This document shows, in pieces, positions 7,399 to 9,532 of a DNA stretch of 9,532 nucleotides (the stretch's first letter is position 1; every line of letters begins with the position of its first letter). The notes under the pieces are model-generated. The model worked only from the letters and a program-made list of their open reading frames with translations. It searched no databases and had not been told where the DNA came from. Position numbers and translations under genes: made by a program. This DNA comes from Bacteroidota bacterium (GTDB lineage: Bacteria > Bacteroidota > Bacteroidia > Chitinophagales > Chitinophagaceae): contig VBAU01000100.1 of NCBI GenBank assembly GCA_005883855.1, positions 1 to 9,532 on the forward strand, given 5' to 3'.

Positions 7399-7436
7399 GA
7401 ACGCGTCATAGTAGTAATGAAGCTCGGAACATAAAA

Positions 7437-7721
7437 CTATTTATCCAACACATCATGCCAGTCGGGTTTTTTGTCAAATACCTTTTTTGCAAAGGGACAC
7501 CACACCGTGATCTTTATGTGATGCTGCCTCGCATAGTCAACAGCTGCCTGCACTAATTGAAATCCCACATTCTGGCCACGCAGCTCATCTCCAACTTCAG
7601 TATGCTCAATCACCATTTTTTCAGGGCTGCTCATGTGGTAAATCATTTCAGCCTGGATCTCGCCATCATTTTCTACAAAGAACATTCCCTTATTATCAGT
7701 TTGCTTTCGTTGTATAAGCAT
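7437..7721 (-). CDS. Small GNAT-like N-acetyltransferase (YjdJ / GTLF3B type)
   Basis: The 94-residue protein matches the short acetyltransferase family (PF14542-like, as in plant At1g77540), a cut-down GNAT fold that binds acetyl-CoA. Visible marks are ENDGEIQAEMIY (17-28), IEHTEV (38-43) and the CoA-binding turn RGQNVGFQLV (48-57), where N51 replaces the usual Gly. WCPFAKKVF (74-82) carries the conserved Cys75, proposed to act in catalysis in related proteins. The length is normal and no signal peptide is present, so it is cytoplasmic. Substrate is unknown. It starts 5 bp after the DUF5009 stop on the same strand, so the two are almost certainly co-transcribed. Confidence 0.85.
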   Translation of the reverse strand: MLIQRKQTDNKGMFFVENDGEIQAEMIYHMSSPEKMVIEHTEVGDELRGQNVGFQLVQAAVDYARQHHIKITVWCPFAKKVFDKKPDWHDVLDK

Positions 7722-7726
7722 TGACG

Positions 7727-8947
7727 CTACAGTTTAAAAAAGATTTTTCTTCGGTAAAGAAAATAACACAAACTCCATTCCAATGCAAAGATGCACAATG
7801 AGGCGATGATATTGCTTAACATTTCAGGAGTATTGACAAAGCCCATCAACCCTTTTGCAATAGCGGTGATGTAGCCATTGAACCACCGTGATCCAACTAT
7901 TTCAAAAAACAAATAGATGAATAACGAGTTCATGCCCACAATCGTCCAAAACGTCAAGTATTTTCTATGTTTTAAGAGATCAATCCACCAGTAGCAAAAC
8001 GCCAGCCCCAGCAGGCACCATCCAAGCGATGCAAGTGTGAACGATGAGGTAGCTATCCGTTTAATGATCGGAGTAATGCCTGCCATGTCCAATCCAAAAC
8101 CAGCAACCAGGCAGATAGCAGCCCAAATCAACATGGAGCGGAGTTTGTTTTTATGATTGCTCAATAATAGCTTTCCAGTTAATGCCCCGGCAATGGTATG
8201 CACTGCAGTTGGAATGCAATTGATCGCCACCCAGCCACCCGGATTGATTTTATTCATTAGAATGCTGTCGACGTAATTTCCGAAGTTGTGCTGGTCGGTA
8301 AATGGTTGATCAAACCCCGGAACATTTGTAAAGCGGTATAGGACCTCAGTCAGCAGCAACAACGACACACATACCGCGATCTGTGCAGCGTTGCTCCAGC
8401 GAAATATCAAAAACGCCACAAGCGTCGTGAATGATAGTTGTGTAAGTACATCCCACAGTTCAAATGATAAACCATTTTCTCTTACTGCATAATCCAGGAC
8501 GCCCCAAAAAAATAACCAGAAGCACCGGGTCAAAATTTTTCTGAAAGATTGGCTCCATGAAACCCCGTTCTGCCACTGCTTGGTTAACGAATACGCCATG
8601 GCAACACCCGCCATATACATAAAACCAGGTTGAATGAGATCCCAAAAGCGTAACCCGTTCCAGGGATGATGAAAGCCCTGCAGGAAAAAATTGTTCATTG
8701 CTGTTCCCCTGGTTGCTTCAAAAAGATGTTCAATCAGACCTGTGCTTTCCAAAGCAAGCAAAACCATGATAAAACCGCGCATAAAATCAAGAGACAACAG
8801 GCGCTGGGAGATCTTGCCACTGAGGAGGGAATCTTGTGGCACCTGCGGATTGACTGCGATGGATTCCATAAGCAGGAGGTTTGCAGTTACAAAGTATGTT
8901 TTTATTGAGACAGGCAGTAAGATTTTTTTGCTGAATTGAAATTTCAT
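7727..8947 (-). CDS. DUF5009 multi-pass membrane protein (heparan-alpha-glucosaminide N-acetyltransferase-like)
   Basis: This 406-residue inner-membrane protein has about ten hydrophobic segments. The family hallmark RLLSLDFMRGF is at 49-59, then FHHPWNGLRFWDLIQPGFMYMAG at 92-114, in which a conserved His (H93/H94) is the likely acetyl-transfer residue. TSSFTLASLGW at 300-310 and the C-terminal membrane helices fit too. Relatives move acetyl groups from cytoplasmic acetyl-CoA to sugars across the membrane; the role here is inferred only from this. The first 26 residues are not family-like; Met27 (codon at 8867-8869) is an alternative start giving 380 residues. A promoter-like pair lies at 8975-9006, 28 bp before the longer start. 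The paired small acetyltransferase gene follows at 5 bp. Confidence 0.8.
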   Translation of the reverse strand: MKFQFSKKILLPVSIKTYFVTANLLLMESIAVNPQVPQDSLLSGKISQRLLSLDFMRGFIMVLLALESTGLIEHLFEATRGTAMNNFFLQGFHHPWNGLRFWDLIQPGFMYMAGVAMAYSLTKQWQNGVSWSQSFRKILTRCFWLFFWGVLDYAVRENGLSFELWDVLTQLSFTTLVAFLIFRWSNAAQIAVCVSLLLLTEVLYRFTNVPGFDQPFTDQHNFGNYVDSILMNKINPGGWVAINCIPTAVHTIAGALTGKLLLSNHKNKLRSMLIWAAICLVAGFGLDMAGITPIIKRIATSSFTLASLGWCLLGLAFCYWWIDLLKHRKYLTFWTIVGMNSLFIYLFFEIVGSRWFNGYITAIAKGLMGFVNTPEMLSNIIASLCIFALEWSLCYFLYRRKIFFKL

Positions 8948-8958
8948 TTACATATTTG
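8928..8958 (+). promoter_or_regulatory. Predicted promoter of the trp leader
   Basis: TTG (8928-8930) is separated by 20 bp from CATATTTG (8951-8958), one mismatch from the Bacteroidota -7 box TAnnTTTG. Transcription would begin a few bases later, around 8962-8966, so the leader peptide ATG at 8966 would have almost no 5' untranslated region. The box overlaps the first codons of the divergent DUF5009 gene. Confidence 0.45.
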
Positions 8959-8965
8959 CACTAGA

Positions 8966-9025
8966 ATGAAAAGGCAAATAAATAGTCAGTGGTGGTGGCA
9001 TACAAACGCTTTACGGGGTTTGTAA
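8966..9025 (+). CDS. trpL: Tryptophan leader peptide (attenuator peptide) with three consecutive Trp codons
   Basis: The frame encodes MKRQINSQWWWHTNALRGL and ends at TAA 9023-9025. Three TGG codons in a row (8990-8998) are very unlikely by chance in a 19-codon frame and lie directly before a hairpin and a terminator upstream of trpE. The peptide itself is expected to have no other role: its translation senses charged tRNA-Trp. When it is scarce, ribosomes stall at the Trp codons and change the fold of the RNA downstream. The two codons before the stop and the stop itself overlap the segment that competes for pairing (9014-9024). Too short for ordinary gene calling. Confidence 0.85.
   Translation: MKRQINSQWWWHTNALRGL
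8975..9006 (-). promoter_or_regulatory. Predicted promoter of the DUF5009-GNAT operon
   Basis: On the minus strand TTTG (9006-9003) is followed after exactly 20 bp by TTTATTTG (8982-8975), one mismatch from the Bacteroidota -7 box. The start would be about 8968-8970, some 20 nt before the 8947 ATG. The whole promoter lies inside the trpL leader frame. Confidence 0.45.
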
Positions 9026-9082
9026 TGTCATTACTGTATTTGTAATAATATACCAGAGCCCCGAATTGTTTCGGGGCTTTTT
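9001..9082 (+). promoter_or_regulatory. Ribosome-mediated tryptophan attenuator (segments 1-4)
   Basis: Segment 1, TACAAAC (9001-9007), pairs perfectly with GTTTGTA (9018-9024), giving a 1:2 hairpin right after the Trp codons. Segment 2, CGGGGTTT (9014-9021), can instead pair with AGAGCCCCG (9056-9063): five G-C pairs, then G-U, A-U and G-U. Segment 3:4 is the terminator (9057-9078). A ribosome stalled at 8990-8998 would cover segment 1, free segment 2 to pair with 3, and let transcription reach trpE. A ribosome that reaches the stop at 9023 would cover segment 2, so the terminator forms. A further small hairpin, GTAAT-GTC-ATTAC (9022-9034), whose 3' arm could also pair with GTAAT at 9042-9046, lies between. 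Confidence 0.8.
9057..9082 (+). terminator. Intrinsic terminator of the trp leader
   Basis: AGCCCCGAA (9057-9065) and TTCGGGGCT (9070-9078) form a perfect 9-bp stem with a 4-nt loop, followed by a run of five T (9078-9082). The T run follows only in the + direction. No ordinary + strand gene ends upstream, so the terminator serves the leader transcript. Confidence 0.9.
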
Positions 9083-9098
9083 CGTTGGCCCCACCTAA

Positions 9099-9115
9099 CC
9101 TCCCCTGAGGGGAGG
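9099..9115. repeat. Palindrome CCTCCCC-TGA-GGGGAGG
   Basis: A perfect 7-bp inverted repeat with a 3-nt loop lies between the terminator and trpE. Related G/C runs flank it (CCCCACCTAA at 9089-9098; TTAGGGGG at 9152-9159). It resembles palindromic intergenic repeats seen often in Bacteroidota genomes and may have no role in trp control. Confidence 0.6.
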
Positions 9116-9175
9116 AATTTCGGGCTCAACTGTTTTTAAAATTCTTCACCGTTAGGGGGAAACAGAGGGGGTTTC

Positions 9176-9532
9176 ATGAAGAAAATAGAAATTATTACCG
9201 CTTGTAAGAAACTGCTGGCGGATGTGTACACGCCGGTGGGAATTTACCTGCGTCTCAGGGATCGATTCCGGGACACTATTTTGCTGGAGAGTACAGACCA
9301 TCACGCGGCAGAAAATAGCTGGTCGTTTATTTGCATCAACGCCATTGGAGGCATTGAAGTGACCTCGACGGAGAGCATGGAATTTAAACTGCCGAGGCAA
9401 AAGCCGGAAAGAGTTGCCATAAAGAATGCGACGGAGATGCCAAAACTCGTTTGGGACTTCATGCAGAATTTCGAGGTAAAGAAGGCCGACTCAAAAGAGG
9501 CCAAATATGCACAAGGTTTATTCGGCTACACA
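9176..9532 (+). CDS. trpE: Anthranilate synthase component I, N-terminal part (cut by window edge)
   Basis: The first 119 residues are present and the frame runs off the end. The enzyme takes chorismate and, with ammonia supplied by the TrpG subunit, makes anthranilate, the first committed step of tryptophan synthesis. TPVGIYLRLRDRF (19-31), LLESTDHHAAENS (36-48) with the LLES segment that binds feedback tryptophan in characterised enzymes, and the SFICINAIGGIEV region (50-62) identify it. The ATG at 9176 follows AGAGGGGG (9164-9171) by 4 nt, an unusually good ribosome-binding site for this group. The attenuator upstream means expression should depend on tryptophan supply; feedback inhibition would then add a second control. 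The chorismate-binding domain and the rest of the operon lie beyond the edge. Confidence 0.93.
   Translation, partial: MKKIEIITACKKLLADVYTPVGIYLRLRDRFRDTILLESTDHHAAENSWSFICINAIGGIEVTSTESMEFKLPRQKPERVAIKNATEMPKLVWDFMQNFEVKKADSKEAKYAQGLFGYT

Noticed and set aside
7284..7409. Upstream start of the amidohydrolase at 7409.
   Set aside because: The extra 42 residues are basic and run through the dispersed repeat, and would bury the clear signal peptide that begins at 7283.
8666..8939. Plus-strand open frames within the DUF5009 gene.
   Set aside because: They are antisense to a conserved membrane protein and match nothing recognisable.
8962..9082. A free-standing small RNA ending at the 9057-9082 terminator.
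   Set aside because: The three-Trp leader frame, the competing stems and trpE downstream explain this short transcript better as the attenuated trp leader.
9152..9504. Minus-strand open frames opposite the right end.
   Set aside because: They are antisense to the clear TrpE sequence and show no family features.

Overview
The window looks like chromosomal DNA of a Bacteroidota bacterium, most likely Chitinophagaceae or a close relative. The reasons are a fused HisB of the Bacteroidota type, DUF1593 and DUF5009 proteins, promoter-like boxes close to TAnnTTTG with a TTG about 20 bp upstream, and few convincing Shine-Dalgarno sites. The assignment comes from recognising families, not from a search.

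Left part (1-1464). The 5' end of an ABC-F ATPase gene runs leftward off the window edge. It is divergent from hisB (+), a bifunctional histidine-biosynthesis enzyme whose phosphatase half lacks the four zinc ligands of the E. coli enzyme. Middle part (1489-5811). Two secreted-protein genes follow on the + strand: a DUF1593/nucleoside-hydrolase-like protein, then a GH78 alpha-L-rhamnosidase. The rhamnosidase gene is broken by a perfect 8-bp tandem duplication (4611-4626). Removing one copy restores one continuous frame of about 907 residues. Together they suggest a small unit for degrading rhamnose-containing (pectin-like) glycans.

Right part on the minus strand (6018-8947). A DUF5009 membrane acyltransferase-like gene is followed 5 bp later by a small GNAT-type acetyltransferase gene. 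After a gap comes an exported imidazolonepropionase-like amidohydrolase. The convergent gap 5812-6017 holds a long imperfect inverted repeat and a degenerate second copy of the amidohydrolase 3' end. A 23-nt sequence matching at 21 positions occurs at 1497-1519 and 7376-7398 and looks like a dispersed genomic repeat.

Right end (8928-9532, + strand). This is the most interesting region: a complete-looking tryptophan attenuator in front of trpE. It has a 19-codon leader peptide with three consecutive Trp codons, a 1:2 hairpin just after them, a segment that can pair either with that hairpin or with the 5' arm of the terminator, a strong GC-rich terminator with a T run, and then trpE, cut by the window edge. 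The leader overlaps the predicted promoter of the divergent DUF5009 gene.
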